Notes: generated by a model not told the origin, from the sequence alone. Positions 54,763-63,610 are shown, counted from the stretch's first letter. The stretch: DNA of 64,000 nt from Thalassovita sp. (GCA_029212905.1 JARGPB010000007.1:124001-188000), one strand, 5' to 3'. Translations and numbers: made by a program.

Positions 54763-55375
54763 ACGCCGCCGCGCTTGGATGCAAACGGGGGCTGTATCCG
54801 GCCGACAGGGTGGCAACCATCGGAGCGGGGCTGAGGACGACGACGGTATCGGTCGGACGGGGCAGCGCCTGGGTATAGCCATGGGGGGAATAGCGCAGGG
54901 CGTGATCCGTCGTGAGCAGATGTGGCGCGTCCGACAGGATAAACGTGCCGTTGGGCAAGCTGTCTGCCCGGGCCTCGTAGCGGATTTGTTGACGGGCGCG
55001 GGTGGTACGGGCGGTGTGCAAGGATTTGTCGATTTCCTTGGTTGAGGCGGTGTGCCCATGCGCCCGATCCCAGGCGGCGCGAAACCGGCCGGCATCGGCG
55101 TGACGGCATTGGTGACAGGGGCGGTGCCCAGCGGCGAGGGCCACGGCCTCGTCCAGGAAAAACAGGGCGGTCCAGCCGCGCGCGGGCATGGGGCCGTGGT
55201 AACGATCCTTGTAGGAGAGCTCGCAGCAGACCCAGTTTGGGTGGCGCCAGCGGGCGGTGCCGAGTGCTCCGGTTTCATCGTGGAGAATGCCCCGGTTGCC
55301 GGTTAGGGTGCCGCGCGCCGGGTGGGAAGTAATCTCGCCTGTGGGCAGGACCCTGTTTTGCAGAGGGGTTCTCAT
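54749..55375 (-). CDS. Uncharacterised protein with an Ada-like Cys motif
   Basis: 208 residues. The segment FFLDEAVALAAGHRPCHQCRHADAGRFRAAW resembles the zinc-binding corner of Ada/MGMT-type domains (AGxRPCxxC), but only one CxxC is clear. Other blocks: ARGTLTGNRGILHDETGALGTARWRHPNWVCCEL, NGTFILSDAPHLLTTDHALRYSPHGYT. I recognise no named family. The ATG at 55373-55375 overlaps the esterase stop (ATGA); an upstream TTG in frame is less likely. Its last residues and stop are formed by a copy of the dispersed element. Confidence 0.72.
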   Translation of the reverse strand: MRTPLQNRVLPTGEITSHPARGTLTGNRGILHDETGALGTARWRHPNWVCCELSYKDRYHGPMPARGWTALFFLDEAVALAAGHRPCHQCRHADAGRFRAAWDRAHGHTASTKEIDKSLHTARTTRARQQIRYEARADSLPNGTFILSDAPHLLTTDHALRYSPHGYTQALPRPTDTVVVLSPAPMVATLSAGYSPRLHPSAAAFSSC

Positions 55376-56232
55376 GAATCCCAAAGGCCGGCGTCACGCA
55401 AGAAGGCGTCCAGCTCGGCGGTATAGGCGGGATGCAGACCGATGGCCTCGTTGATTGACCGATGAGACATGTTGATCGGCAGAATACGGGCGCTGCCGCC
55501 AAGGCTGGTAAGCCGATTGGCAAAGCTCTGGGCCTGTGGGCAGGGGCGCGCGCGGCGTGAAGAGCACACCAGCAGCATGGGCGGCGCGGTGGGTTGCAGC
55601 CGCGCAATCGGCGAGACCTGTTCCCAATAGGCAGGGTCGGCCCCGAAGGCCTGCGCATAGAGTTTCGAGGGGCGATGAGCCATGATTTTCTGGGTGTCCA
55701 GAACCGCCGAATCCAACGAGACCGTCGCCAGCCAGATATGTGCGCCCAGATCCCAGGCCAGGGACGGGTCCGCGCTGAGCAGTGACACCAGGTGGCCGCC
55801 CGCAGAATGGCCCATCAGCACCAGCTTTTGGGGGTGTGCGCCCCACTGCGGGGCCTTGGTCTGTATGTAGGCAAGCGCACGCGCGACATCCTGGGCCTGT
55901 TCCAGCGGTCCGGCCTGCGGCAACAGGCGATAGTTTACCGACACGACAACGGCCCCCAGCGCGGTCCAGTGGGCGACCTTGTTGCGCCAGACGGGCTCGT
56001 TCGATTTGTCGCCGAAGCGCCAGCCTCCGCCGTGTACCATCACGATCAGGGGGGCGTTGTCCGGGGAGTCGGGCAGGTAGACATCCAACCGCTGTTTGGG
56101 GTCAGATCCATAGGGCAGATCGGACAGGCTGGGTTGCGCGCTCAGAGGCAACGCCAACCCCATCAGCACACAGAAGATCAGCCCGCCCAAGAGGCGAGTC
56201 AGCCAAGTGCTTCTGTGGAAATAGCGCGTCAT
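55372..56232 (-). CDS. Secreted alpha/beta-hydrolase (esterase/lipase, BD-FAE-like)
   Basis: 286 residues from the chosen start. Signal peptide: MTRYFHRSTWLTRLLGGLIFCVLMGLALPLSAQ. Catalytic motifs: oxyanion HGGGWRFGDKS, NYRLLP, nucleophile elbow GHSAGGHLVSLL, and a late His in NMSHRSINEAIGLH. Typical of esterases that remove acyl groups from small esters or glycans. In-frame starts also exist at 56244 and 56280 and none has a good ribosome site; I prefer 56232 because it gives a normal signal peptide. Exported, function otherwise open. Confidence 0.82.
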   Translation of the reverse strand: MTRYFHRSTWLTRLLGGLIFCVLMGLALPLSAQPSLSDLPYGSDPKQRLDVYLPDSPDNAPLIVMVHGGGWRFGDKSNEPVWRNKVAHWTALGAVVVSVNYRLLPQAGPLEQAQDVARALAYIQTKAPQWGAHPQKLVLMGHSAGGHLVSLLSADPSLAWDLGAHIWLATVSLDSAVLDTQKIMAHRPSKLYAQAFGADPAYWEQVSPIARLQPTAPPMLLVCSSRRARPCPQAQSFANRLTSLGGSARILPINMSHRSINEAIGLHPAYTAELDAFLRDAGLWDS

Positions 56233-56303
56233 GCCGGGGCCCATGATGGTGATCCAGAGAGCTGGTTTTCTGGCAGTCATTTATGGCAGAAGTAGGGCGT
56301 TCA

Positions 56304-56326
56304 GGCCAGCCCAGGTCCGGCTGGCC
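56304..56326 (-). terminator. Hairpin downstream of prfC
   Basis: Arms GGCCAGCC (56304-56311) and GGCTGGCC (56319-56326) pair perfectly around 7 bases, 15 bases after the prfC stop in its direction. No T-run follows, so termination strength is uncertain. Confidence 0.5.
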
Positions 56327-56341
56327 CCTGGAAGCCGGGGG

Positions 56342-57952
56342 CTAGTCGCCGTGCATTTCCTTGGTCGCTGCGAGCTTGATTTCGGGGTTGTCCCGTTCAA
56401 CCCGGTCGATATCCCATTGCAGGCGCGTCAGATACACAACGTCGCCGTCGTGGTCATGGGCGATGTGCTGTTTGTTGGTTTCGACGAATTTTTCAACGTC
56501 TGCTTTGGCACCGCTGACCCACCGGGCGCTGGTGAATTGCGATTGCTCAAAGCGCACGGGCAGGCCGTATTCCAGTTCAATCCGCGAGGCCAGAACTTCG
56601 AATTGCAGCGCGCCCACAACGCCCACGATAAAGCCCGATCCGATATTGGGCTTGAACACTTTGGCGGCGCCTTCCTCGGCGAATTGCATCAGCGCCTTTT
56701 CCAGGTGCTTGGCTTTCATCGGGTCGCCCGGGCGTACGGTTTGCAGCAATTCAGGTGCAAATGATGGGATGCCCGTGGCGCGAATGGCCTCGCCCTCGGT
56801 CAGGGTGTCGCCGATACGCAGCTGGCCGTGGTTGGGAATACCGATGATGTCACCGCCCCAAGCTTCCTCGGCCAGTTCCCGGTCAGAGGCCAGAAACAGC
56901 ACCGGGTTCGAGATCGCCATGGGTTTCTTCGTGCGGACATGGGTGAGCTTCATGCCACGTTTGAAATGCCCCGAGGCCAGACGGACAAAGGCCACACGGT
57001 CGCGGTGTTTGGGGTCCATGTTAGCCTGAACCTTGAACACGAAACCTACGACTTTGGATTCTTCGGGGGCGATGGGGCGCGGGGCGGCCTGTTGAGGTTG
57101 CGGTTCGGGGCCGTAGTTGGCGATGCCGTCCATCAGTTCCTTGACCCCGAACGAATTGATCGCAGAGCCGAACCAGATCGGTGTCATATGCCCCTCGAGC
57201 ACGGATTGCGGGTCCAACGTGGGCAGCAGCTCGCGGGCCATTTCGACCTCTTCGCGCAGTTTTTCGACCAGATCTGCCGGGACGTGTTTGTCCAGCTCGG
57301 GGTCGTCCAGGCCGTTGATCTGAACCGTTTCGGCCACCTTGTTCCGGTCGGCGCGGTCCATCAGTTCCAGCCGGTCGTTCAGCATGTCATAGCAGCCGAT
57401 GAAATCCCTTCCCAGCCCGATGGGCCAGCTGGCAGGGGTCACGTCGATGGCCAGGTTTTCCTGAATTTCATCTATGATATCAAAGGTGTCTCGGGATTCA
57501 CGGTCCATCTTGTTACAGAAGGTCAGGATCGGAAGATCACGCAGGCGGCAGACCTCGAACAGCTTTTGGGTTTGGGATTCCACACCCTTGGCGCCGTCGA
57601 TCACCATGATTGCGGCGTCCACGGCGGTCAGCGTTCGGTACGTATCTTCGGAAAAATCCGAGTGGCCGGGCGTATCCACCAGATTGAAGCGGTACTTGCC
57701 GAAATCAAACGACATAGCCGAGGCCGACACGGAAATCCCGCGGTCCTTTTCCATCTGCATGAAGTCCGAGCGCGTCCGGCGTGCCTCGCCTTTGGCGCGG
57801 ACTTGTCCGGCCATCTGGATCGCGCCGCCGAACAGCAGGAATTTCTCGGTCAACGTCGTTTTACCGGCGTCCGGGTGCGAGATGATCGCAAAGGTACGGC
57901 GCCGCGCGATTTCTGGCGGCAGTGCAGGGCGGTTCGAGCTCAAATCCAACAT
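56342..57952 (-). CDS. prfC: Peptide chain release factor 3
   Basis: 536-residue translational GTPase that recycles RF1/RF2 from the ribosome after peptide release. G motifs: SHPDAGKTTLTEKFL (G1), DTPGHSDFSEDTYRTLTAVDAAIMVIDGAKGVE (G3) and CNKMDRESRD (G4). LEKALMQFAEEGAAKVFKPNIGSGFIVGVVGALQFEVL is the RF3-specific C-terminal block. I chose the ATG at 57950-57952 (MLDLSSNRP) over the longer frame to 57988. Confidence 0.96.
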   Translation of the reverse strand: MLDLSSNRPALPPEIARRRTFAIISHPDAGKTTLTEKFLLFGGAIQMAGQVRAKGEARRTRSDFMQMEKDRGISVSASAMSFDFGKYRFNLVDTPGHSDFSEDTYRTLTAVDAAIMVIDGAKGVESQTQKLFEVCRLRDLPILTFCNKMDRESRDTFDIIDEIQENLAIDVTPASWPIGLGRDFIGCYDMLNDRLELMDRADRNKVAETVQINGLDDPELDKHVPADLVEKLREEVEMARELLPTLDPQSVLEGHMTPIWFGSAINSFGVKELMDGIANYGPEPQPQQAAPRPIAPEESKVVGFVFKVQANMDPKHRDRVAFVRLASGHFKRGMKLTHVRTKKPMAISNPVLFLASDRELAEEAWGGDIIGIPNHGQLRIGDTLTEGEAIRATGIPSFAPELLQTVRPGDPMKAKHLEKALMQFAEEGAAKVFKPNIGSGFIVGVVGALQFEVLASRIELEYGLPVRFEQSQFTSARWVSGAKADVEKFVETNKQHIAHDHDGDVVYLTRLQWDIDRVERDNPEIKLAATKEMHGD

Positions 57953-58000
57953 AACCGCGCATATATTGGGGCGGGGTCGGCTTGGCAATGACTTGTGCGT

Positions 58001-58834
58001 TTAGGCACGTGCAATCAGGATGTCACAGGGCGGATCTCGCAGCAGGTCGGACGCCAGGCTGCCTAGTAATGCGCGATGATCCCCCGCCTGTCCGTGGGCG
58101 CCTGCGGTGATCAGATGGGCGTTGCGGGTTTCAGCCTCGTGTTTCAGCATCGCCCAGGCGCCGCCCTGAGGATACTGGGTGTGGCCCATCGTTACCGGCA
58201 GGGCATTCTCGGCGCGCCATTTGGTATCTGCGGTCTGTGCCTCGGTCAGTGCCGACAAATGAAGCGCGTCGTTGGCGGTCTCCGTGTTCCCGACCAAACC
58301 CTGATAGGACATGTGTAGCGCATGAACCGGCGTGACATCCGCAAGCGGCGCCAGCATATGCCCCAGGTTCAGCGCTGCCGTGGCCGACGGGGAAAAATCG
58401 GTCGCGCCCAGAATTGTCTCATAGGTATGATCATAGGCGTCCTTGACCATCAAGACAGGCGAGGCGGTCAGGCGCACAATGCGCTGAGCTGTTGTTTCGC
58501 GCAGCGCATCCAGAATCGAGCGCGGCCGGTGCGTCCCAATCACCAAAAGAGACGGATCCTGATCCTGCACCATATCCAAAAGGGTTTCCGTGGGATCGCC
58601 GACACAGGCCAGACAGGCATAGTCCACACCCTTTGCGGCGGAGGCTGCAAAACGTTCTAGATGTTCGGTCGTTTGGGTGTGTAGCGCGCGCAGAATGTCA
58701 TCGGGGGCGGCATCGTCCAGCACATGAAGCAACGTCAGCCGCGCGCCGTGGTCGCGGGCCAGTTGGGCTGCGCGATACACCGCCCGGTCCGAGCGTGGCG
58801 AAAGATCGGTGGCGACAAGAATGTGTTTGCTCAT
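58001..58834 (-). CDS. Universal stress protein with two Usp domains
   Basis: 277 residues. Domain 1 runs HILVATDLSPRSDRAVYRAAQLARDHGARLTLLHVLD to LLVIGTHRPRSILDALRETTAQRIVRLTASPVLMVK; domain 2 from ILGATDFSPSATAALNLG to AHLITAGAHGQAGDHRALLGSLASDLLRDPPCDILIARA. The ATP-binding glycine pattern is GTHR-type in the first and GAHG-type in the second. The start ATG is at 58832-58834; a longer frame to 58891 is unlikely. Stands alone between prfC and the Hint gene. Confidence 0.92.
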   Translation of the reverse strand: MSKHILVATDLSPRSDRAVYRAAQLARDHGARLTLLHVLDDAAPDDILRALHTQTTEHLERFAASAAKGVDYACLACVGDPTETLLDMVQDQDPSLLVIGTHRPRSILDALRETTAQRIVRLTASPVLMVKDAYDHTYETILGATDFSPSATAALNLGHMLAPLADVTPVHALHMSYQGLVGNTETANDALHLSALTEAQTADTKWRAENALPVTMGHTQYPQGGAWAMLKHEAETRNAHLITAGAHGQAGDHRALLGSLASDLLRDPPCDILIARA

Positions 58835-58895
58835 GAGGGACCCCAGCGGTTGGTTCCGGGGTAGTGTGACGCAAAACCCGCACCACGCCAAGCAG

Positions 58896-59906
58896 TTAGC
58901 CTGTGGTGGCCCGTCGCAGCAGCCTGTCGATGTCCGGGCGGTTCACAAGTGACTCGCCGACCTCATAGTCCTGATGCTGGCGGGCGTCATGTTTCAGCCC
59001 CGCCTCAGCAAACGTCTGTGCCAAATCCGTCGGCAGCGCAGGGCGCGTGCGGTCGTCCAGCAGAAGGGTTTCTGCTGCGATACCCTCGGCAAAGATGATC
59101 TGATGCGTGTCGAACAACAGCTGGAAATAATCCACGAAACCACCATCCTGACGCGTGATCGTGGTGCCATTCACCAAATGTCCCGCGCGGATCAGAACTT
59201 CGGACCGGCCCACGCCCAATTCATCGCTGCGCTGATACATGAACAGCCGGTGACCGGGGCTAAGGATCAGGTCCCCGGCGTTGTGCAATGCGCCGGCGGC
59301 AATGCGGATCGGGGCGAACTCACCCACGGCGCGGGTGGTCGACTGGCCGATCCAGCGTATTTCTTGCGGGCCGTCGTCGCGGGTTAGAACACGGTCGCCG
59401 ACGCAGAGATCCTCGATTGCGCACTGAGCACCCGTCGCCAGTGTAATATGGGTGCCGCGCGCGAAGGAAACACAGGCGACCTCGGCCAGCTTGGCCTGCG
59501 CGCCCTGGGTGTCGATCCCGACCAGGTGATATTCGGTCTTAGGCTGCATCGGGGCCAGCGGCAGCGCAAAAACCTGCGCGATATGGCCGTCTTCGCTGAG
59601 CTCGACCAGCACCAGCAGCTCTGAGGTTTGGCCATCCGGGGACATCATGGTCAGGCAACTATCCAGGCAGATCATGGCCCCCAGGGTTCCAGCTTCGCTT
59701 TTGCGTGCGACCTGGAACACCCCATCATCCTGCGGCAATAGCGACAACCGGGTCAGCGCGCTGTCTGCGACCAGCCCATAGGTATCGTCCAGCATCAAAT
59801 CATCCGCAACAGACAGCGCGTCCCCCATATTGGCACCATGCACGACCCGCAACTGACTGGCAGGAAGGACGGGCAGAGCAAAAACAGAACGCGACGGGTA
59901 CGACAT
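58896..59906 (-). CDS. Hint (Hedgehog/intein) domain protein
   Basis: 336 residues. The N-terminal half (1 to about 150) has no recognised fold. From about 165 comes a Hint_2-type domain: CVSFARGTHITLATGAQCAIEDLCVGDRVLTRDDGPQEIRWIGQSTTRAV, later NAGDLILSPGHRLFMYQ, with HQIIFAEGIAAETLL near the end. Most relatives have Cys directly before Phe in the first motif; here it is Ser (CVSF), with a Cys two positions earlier. Such proteins in Rhodobacterales are often surface or secreted self-processing modules, but no signal peptide is evident here. The start at 59904-59906 is chosen over a longer frame. Confidence 0.82.
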   Translation of the reverse strand: MSYPSRSVFALPVLPASQLRVVHGANMGDALSVADDLMLDDTYGLVADSALTRLSLLPQDDGVFQVARKSEAGTLGAMICLDSCLTMMSPDGQTSELLVLVELSEDGHIAQVFALPLAPMQPKTEYHLVGIDTQGAQAKLAEVACVSFARGTHITLATGAQCAIEDLCVGDRVLTRDDGPQEIRWIGQSTTRAVGEFAPIRIAAGALHNAGDLILSPGHRLFMYQRSDELGVGRSEVLIRAGHLVNGTTITRQDGGFVDYFQLLFDTHQIIFAEGIAAETLLLDDRTRPALPTDLAQTFAEAGLKHDARQHQDYEVGESLVNRPDIDRLLRRATTG

Positions 59907-60079
59907 GAGTTTCCAGTACTTTGATGTTTGAACGGCACAACGGGCGTGCTGACAACGGTAGGTAGCGTAAGAATATGGCGGCATGAGGTCAACGTAACGG
60001 AGATTTCCAGACCGCAGAAGATTGCCAAGTGCAGGCGCGCGCCCTAGACCTTTGGCATAGGAACAAACGGAGATGAGCG

Positions 60080-60859
60080 ATGGATCTGGGGATCAAGGGA
60101 AAGAAAGCGCTGGTCTGCGCCTCCAGCAAGGGGCTGGGACGCGGCTGTGCCGAAGCATTGGCCGAGGCCGGTGTCAATCTGGTGATGAACGCACGCGGTG
60201 CCGAGGCACTGGAGGCCACCGCCGCCGAAATCCGCGAAAAATATGGGGTTGAGGTGGTGACGGTCGCCGCTGATGTGACCTCGGACGAGGGGCGCGCCAA
60301 GGTTCTGGCCGCGGCAAAGGGCGCCGATATCCTGGTGACCAACGCAGGCGGCCCCCCTCCGGGTATGTGGACGGATTGGGACCGCGAGGATTTTATCAAG
60401 GCGCTGGACGCGAACATGCTGACGCCTATCGCGCTAATGAAGGCCCTGGTGCCAGATATGATCGCGCAGGGCTGGGGCCGGGTGGTGAACATCACCTCGC
60501 AGGCGGTCAAGGCGCCGATTGGTGTGCTGGGACTGTCAAATTCTGCACGTGCGGGGCTGACCGGCTATGTGGCCGGGACCTCGCGTCAGGTGGCAAACAA
60601 GGGTGTGGCGATCAACAACCTATTGCCGGGGCTCCATGACACAGACCGTGCCAAATCGCTGGATGAGGGCGCGGCAAAGGCACAGGGAACGGATGTGGAC
60701 GCGGTCAAGGCGGCACGGATGGCGTCAATTCCAGCGGGTCGCTACGGCTCGGCGGCGGAGTTCGGGGCGGCCTGTGCGTTTCTGTGCTCGGCCCATGCGG
60801 GGTTCATCGTGGGGCAGAATATTCTGCTGGACGGCGGTGCAGGTAACGCGACGCTGTAG
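60080..60859 (+). CDS. SDR-family protein with atypical active site
   Basis: 259-residue Rossmann-fold protein of the short-chain dehydrogenase family. Cofactor motif CASSKGLGRGCAEALAEAG (residues 13-31), NAGGPPPG (89-95) and Ser140 in NITSQ are typical. In the catalytic helix the motif that should be YxxxK reads SNSAR, so Tyr is Ser153 and Lys is Arg157. Ordinary oxidoreductase activity is doubtful, yet relatives with this motif are widespread, suggesting a distinct reaction or binding role. GGAGATGAGCG precedes the ATG. Stands alone, divergent from the Hint gene. Confidence 0.85.
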   Translation: MDLGIKGKKALVCASSKGLGRGCAEALAEAGVNLVMNARGAEALEATAAEIREKYGVEVVTVAADVTSDEGRAKVLAAAKGADILVTNAGGPPPGMWTDWDREDFIKALDANMLTPIALMKALVPDMIAQGWGRVVNITSQAVKAPIGVLGLSNSARAGLTGYVAGTSRQVANKGVAINNLLPGLHDTDRAKSLDEGAAKAQGTDVDAVKAARMASIPAGRYGSAAEFGAACAFLCSAHAGFIVGQNILLDGGAGNATL

Positions 60860-60905
60860 CGTCAATCTCGGGCTGGGCGTTTCGTCTGGCCCGACCCTGC
60901 GGGGC

Positions 60906-60928
60906 GAGTATTTTTCAGCAAGATGAAA
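60906..60928 (+). repeat. Dispersed intergenic element, copy 4 (one extra T)
   Basis: Begins GAGTATTTTT and ends CAGCAAGATGAAA; 23 bases because of one extra T in the run. It lies 46 bases after the SDR gene stop and well before the methyltransferase start. Confidence 0.85.
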
Positions 60929-61038
60929 CGGCGACGTGCACACGGGCGGTCACGCTTGTGTCATCTGGCATATGCGGGGATTGCGAGGGTGAAGGGCGCG
61001 CTTTAGGCCATTGGGGAACCAGTTCGAAAGGGACCCCG

Positions 61039-62079
61039 ATGAAGCACGAAAATGTTCAGGACTATTACGGCAAGGTGCTGCAAGGGAGCGACGATTTGCA
61101 GACCAACGCCTGCTGCACGCCGGATGACATCCCGGACTACGTGAAGGCGGTTCTGTCGCGGGTCCATGACGAGGTGCTGATGCGCTACTATGGTTGCGGT
61201 CTGGTGATGCCATTGGCGCTGGAGGGCGCGAAGGTGCTGGATCTGGGCTGTGGGGCAGGGCGCGATGTGTATGCTCTGGCGCAGATGGTCGGACCTGAAG
61301 GACGTGTTGTGGGCGTGGATATGACGTCTGAACAGTTGGAGGTCGCGCGGCGGCATCAGGCGTGGCACGCCGAGCAGTTCGGCTATGACAACGTTGAATT
61401 CCACCATGGGTATATTGAAACTCTGGATCAGTTGGGGCTGGAGCCGGGCAGTTTCGATGTCATCGTGTCCAATTGCGTGGTGAACCTGTCGACGGACAAA
61501 GAAGCAGTTCTGCGGGGCGCGCATCACTTGCTGAAACCGGGGGGTGAGATGTATTTCTCGGATGTATATGCGGATCGTCGCGTGCCAGAGGCCATGGCGC
61601 AGGACGAGGTTCTGTACGGAGAATGTCTGAGCGGGGCCTTGTACTGGAATGATTTCCTGACCTTTGCCAAGCGCGCCGGGTTTGATGATCCGCGGTTGGT
61701 GACGCATCGGCCGCTGACCATCGAAAACCCCGAGCTGGAGGCGCGCGTGGCGCCGCTGTCCTTTACCTCGGCGACGTACAGACTGTTCAAGCTGGACGGG
61801 CTGGAAAGCGCTTGTGAAGATTACGGCCAAGCGGTGATCTATGATGGCCAGATTGAGCACGCGCCGCACGCCTTTGTGTTGGATGATCACCACGTCATTC
61901 AGACCGGCAAAGTGTTCCCTGTCTGCGGAAACACCTGGAAAATGCTGGCCGAGACGCGGTTTGCTGGGCATTTCCAGTTCATCGGTGATTTTTCTACGCA
62001 TTACGGCATTTTTGACAGCTGCGGCGGCGAGAGCCCGTTTGAGCGCGGCGATGATGCGCAGGCAGCGCCCTGTTGCTAA
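61039..62079 (+). CDS. arsM: Arsenite methyltransferase-like (ArsM-type) SAM-dependent methyltransferase
   Basis: 346 residues. SAM-binding motif VLDLGCGAGRDVYALAQMVGPEGRVVGVDM. ArsM-like features: N-terminal NACCTPDDIP (Cys25-Cys26), the middle block VIVSNCVVNLSTDKEAVLRGAHHLLKPGGEMYFSDVYADRRVP, late CGNTWKML, and a C-terminal Cys pair. Long ArsM proteins with these Cys bind As(III) and methylate it. The start ATG at 61039 follows AAAGGGACC. No arsR, arsC or pump gene is adjacent, so the function rests on family alone. It is followed by an ABC ATPase gene. Confidence 0.78.
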   Translation: MKHENVQDYYGKVLQGSDDLQTNACCTPDDIPDYVKAVLSRVHDEVLMRYYGCGLVMPLALEGAKVLDLGCGAGRDVYALAQMVGPEGRVVGVDMTSEQLEVARRHQAWHAEQFGYDNVEFHHGYIETLDQLGLEPGSFDVIVSNCVVNLSTDKEAVLRGAHHLLKPGGEMYFSDVYADRRVPEAMAQDEVLYGECLSGALYWNDFLTFAKRAGFDDPRLVTHRPLTIENPELEARVAPLSFTSATYRLFKLDGLESACEDYGQAVIYDGQIEHAPHAFVLDDHHVIQTGKVFPVCGNTWKMLAETRFAGHFQFIGDFSTHYGIFDSCGGESPFERGDDAQAAPCC

Positions 62080-62157
62080 GGCTTGTGCCAGCGGGCGCGT
62101 CTTGCTATCTGGCCTGTGAAACCCGATAAAATCCATCGGATAAGCAAGAGGCCCGGC

Positions 62158-63252
62158 GTGGTGAACAACGCTCCAAGATTGGAGATTCGCAACCTTGTGC
62201 GCCGTTTTGGCGGGCAGACTGTGGTTGATCATGTCTCGCTGAGCGTGATGCCGGGGCAGGTGACCTGTTTGTTGGGGCCGTCTGGCTGCGGAAAATCGAC
62301 GACATTGCGGATGATCGCTGGTGTCGAGATGCAGGATACGGGCGAGATCTATGTCGATGGTAGCCTGATCTGCGATACGGTGTTCCGAATCCCGCCCGAA
62401 CGCCGCCACATCGGATTGATGTTCCAGGATTTCGCCCTGTTTCCGCACCTGAGTGTGGGGGATAATGTTGCTTTTGGTCTGAAAGGCAGCAAAGAGCAAA
62501 AACGCGCGCGTGTTTCCGAATTGCTGGAAAAAGTCGGGCTAATCCGGTTCATCGACAGCTATCCCTATCTGCTATCCGGGGGAGAGCAGCAGCGGGTGGC
62601 GCTGGCGCGGGCCCTGGCGCCGCGCCCCAAGATCATGCTGATGGACGAGCCGTTTTCTGGCCTGGATAACCGTTTGCGTGATGATATTCGCGATCAGACG
62701 CTGGAGCTGCTGAAAGAAGAAGACGCCGCCGTTCTGCTGGTTACACATGAACCAGAAGAGGCGATGCGCATGGCCGATGAAATCGCACTGATGCGCAGTG
62801 GCAAAATCGTCCAGCAAGGCGCGCCCTATAACATCTATAACGCGCCGGTTGACAAAGAGGCCGTGGGTTTCTTTAGCGATATCAACGTAATACGTGGCAC
62901 TGTAAAGGGCGCTTTGACGGATTCACCGTTCGGGCAATTCCTGGCGCCCGGCATGCCGGACGGGGCCGAGGTGGATATCGTCATCCGGCCTCAGCACCTG
63001 AAAATTGACTTTGATCGGGATGGCAAGGGACCGTTGCCGACACCGCAGGACGGGGTCGCTGCGCGGGGCGAGGTGGTGCGCGCACGCTTTATGGGATCCG
63101 AGAGCCTGGTGGAAATCCGTATGGATTTCGACGGTTCGGTCCTGAAGGCCACTGTCCCGAATGTGTTTCTGCCGAAACCCGGAAAACCGCTGTGGCTGAT
63201 GTTCCGTCGCGACCGCTGCTTTGTTTTTCCGGCTGGCAAAGTGGCCGTCTAA
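62158..63252 (+). CDS. ABC transporter ATPase with C-terminal TOBE-like domain (Fe/polyamine/sulfate class)
   Basis: 364 residues from the chosen GTG. Walker A GPSGCGKSTTLRM, Q-loop FQDFALFPHLSVGDNVAFGLKG, signature LSGGEQQRVALARAL, Walker B IMLMDEP, H-loop THEPEEAMRMADEIALMRSGKIVQQG. From about residue 250 a TOBE-type region (VDIVIRPQHLKIDF) follows, as in FbpC/PotA/CysA. No permease or binding protein lies beside it. The start is uncertain: GTG at 62158 (AAGAGG 6 bases before), 62161 or 62116; no ATG begins the frame. Could form a pair with permeases elsewhere. Confidence 0.82.
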   Translation: MVNNAPRLEIRNLVRRFGGQTVVDHVSLSVMPGQVTCLLGPSGCGKSTTLRMIAGVEMQDTGEIYVDGSLICDTVFRIPPERRHIGLMFQDFALFPHLSVGDNVAFGLKGSKEQKRARVSELLEKVGLIRFIDSYPYLLSGGEQQRVALARALAPRPKIMLMDEPFSGLDNRLRDDIRDQTLELLKEEDAAVLLVTHEPEEAMRMADEIALMRSGKIVQQGAPYNIYNAPVDKEAVGFFSDINVIRGTVKGALTDSPFGQFLAPGMPDGAEVDIVIRPQHLKIDFDRDGKGPLPTPQDGVAARGEVVRARFMGSESLVEIRMDFDGSVLKATVPNVFLPKPGKPLWLMFRRDRCFVFPAGKVAV

Positions 63253-63391
63253 GCAGCCCTTGGGCCCCACCTATACGAAAAAACCGATGTTGTGACGCTT
63301 TGGTTCTTCCAACCGGGCCGGATCGTCATTAGATACGAAGCGTGATTTTCGTAGGGTCCGCAAACAAAGACCCAACCAAGGGAGAGACAAC
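63253..63391 (+). promoter_or_regulatory. Intergenic region before tatA
   Basis: 139 bases between the ABC ATPase and tatA. The tat promoter probably lies here; a 20-base inverted repeat TACGAA/TTCGTA sits at 63334-63353. The ribosome site for tatA is AAGGGAGAG. No confident -35/-10 assignment. Confidence 0.35.
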
Positions 63392-63607
63392 ATGCTTAAC
63401 AATATCGGCCTTCCCGGCCTTCTGCTGATCGCTGTCGTTGTGCTGGTGCTGTTCGGTCGTGGCAAAATCAGCTCGCTGATGGGCGAAGTCGGCAAGGGTA
63501 TTACCTCGTTCAAAAAGGGCGTCAATGAAGGCACCAAAGAGCTGGAAGACCAGGTCGCTGAAGAGGCCAAGGACGTGACCCCGGACACCGAAAAAGACAA
63601 GGTCTAA
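63392..63607 (+). CDS. tatA: Twin-arginine translocase subunit TatA
   Basis: 71 residues: one N-terminal membrane helix (GLPGLLLIAVVVLVLFG), then the amphipathic helix RGKISSLMGEVGKGITSFKKGVNE and an acidic tail. It forms the protein-conducting assembly of the Tat export system for folded proteins. The typical FG hinge (LFGRGKI) is present. Start has AAGGGAGAG upstream; tatB follows 3 bases later. Confidence 0.95.
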   Translation: MLNNIGLPGLLLIAVVVLVLFGRGKISSLMGEVGKGITSFKKGVNEGTKELEDQVAEEAKDVTPDTEKDKV

Positions 63608-63610
63608 TTC

